A stretch of DNA of 33,428 nucleotides, from NCBI GenBank assembly GCA_022788345.1, contig JALFTM010000177.1:1-33428 (forward strand). Reading direction: 5' to 3'. This DNA is from Bacteroidales bacterium (GTDB taxonomy: Bacteria > Bacteroidota > Bacteroidia > Bacteroidales > Bacteroidaceae). Below are positions 33,225-33,428 of this stretch, piece by piece. The notes beneath the pieces were generated by a model, which saw nothing but the letters and a program-made list of their open reading frames with translations, ran no database searches and was not told the DNA's origin. The first letter of the stretch is position 1. Each line of letters begins with the position of its first letter. A program made the position numbers and the translations under genes.

Positions 33225-33428
33225 TCACGACTCTCCTTCAACCTCTGCCCCAGTGAATTGTTTCATCATCTCGCTCACATAGCCTTTATGAGCGTAGAGA
33301 TTTTTGAAGCGGTGGATGTTGTTCGGCACTATTTGCAAGCGTCCGTCTTCCGTTTCATGAAAGACACAGTCAAGCAATCCAACCAAACGCTCTGCCTGAC
33401 TCTTCGTGATGCCATAACGCTCCGCCAA
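33225..33428 (-). CDS. C-terminal fragment of an unrecognised protein
   Basis: 67 codons open to the window edge. The visible C-terminus begins LAERYGITKSQAERLVGLLD and continues CVFHETEDGRLQIVPNNIHR, ending in an acidic tail. The first part could be a helix-turn-helix-like segment (ITKSQAERLVGLLD). I do not recognise the family. The true start lies outside the window, and the first codon seen (TTG) is an internal Leu. It is convergent with the radical SAM locus, so probably not part of it. Confidence 0.55.
   Translation of the reverse strand: MAERYGITKSQAERLVGLLDCVFHETEDGRLQIVPNNIHRFKNLYAHKGYVSEMMKQFTGAEVEGES

Overview
The window looks like chromosomal DNA of a Bacteroidota member, most likely order Bacteroidales (Prevotella/Porphyromonas-like; the genus is a guess). 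The evidence is Bacteroidota-type promoters (TTTG, about 19-20 nt, TAnnTTTG), few Shine-Dalgarno sequences, a bifunctional HisB, an ftsK-lolA pair, an orphan ftsE without ftsX, and proteins that read as Bacteroidales orthologues. Most of the window is conserved housekeeping DNA. No rRNA, tRNA, IS element, prophage or CRISPR array was seen.

Layout. (1) 1-6690, plus strand: 3' part of lepA, then hisH-hisA-hisF-hisIE, ftsE and lysC, closed by an intrinsic terminator. (2) 6724-10306, plus: lysA, nadD and tig, with a strong terminator after tig. (3) 10330-11535, minus: an MltF-type lytic transglycosylase lipoprotein. (4) 11574-14105, plus: a tight run of Dabb protein, FdtA-like cupin, FemAB/GNAT-like acyltransferase and lptB, ending at a terminator shared with a convergent AMP-forming acyl-CoA ligase (14190-15860). 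(5) 24865 down to 16308, minus: ftsK, lolA-like, hisG, hisD, hisC, hisB and a tandem DUF6359-like lipoprotein. (6) 30431 down to 25323, minus: ruvX, def, a TPR protein and uvrB, with a good promoter at one end and a terminator at the other. (7) 31042-33186, plus: the accessory locus. (8) 33225-33428, minus: the 3' end of an unrecognised gene.

The histidine pathway is complete but split. hisGDCB (early and late steps) sits in one minus-strand operon with ftsK/lolA, and hisHAFIE (middle steps) follows lepA on the plus strand. lysC and lysA supply the start and end of the DAP/lysine branch. Together with ftsE, ftsK, lptB and mltF, the window is rich in envelope and division functions.

The locus most likely to be new is at 31042-33186. 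A 247-bp tandem duplication carries two copies of a 35-residue, three-cysteine micro-ORF (31186-31293 and 31432-31539) that is too small for routine gene calling. They are followed by a 66-residue acidic, Trp/Tyr-rich ORF (31560-31760), a terminator-like hairpin, and a 439-residue radical SAM/SPASM protein (31829-33148) whose N-terminus looks like a PqqD-type peptide-recognition domain. This is the layout of a RiPP cluster with duplicated precursors. The two micro-ORF copies differ only by synonymous and conservative changes, while the partial upstream copy of the 66-residue ORF has decayed.

A second unexplained signal is a family of four intergenic palindromic elements built on a GGCGCA(A/T)GAAGAAA module (7921, 16091, 25131, 30785). 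Two of them are identical 60-mers except for a central 14-nt segment that lies in opposite orientation.
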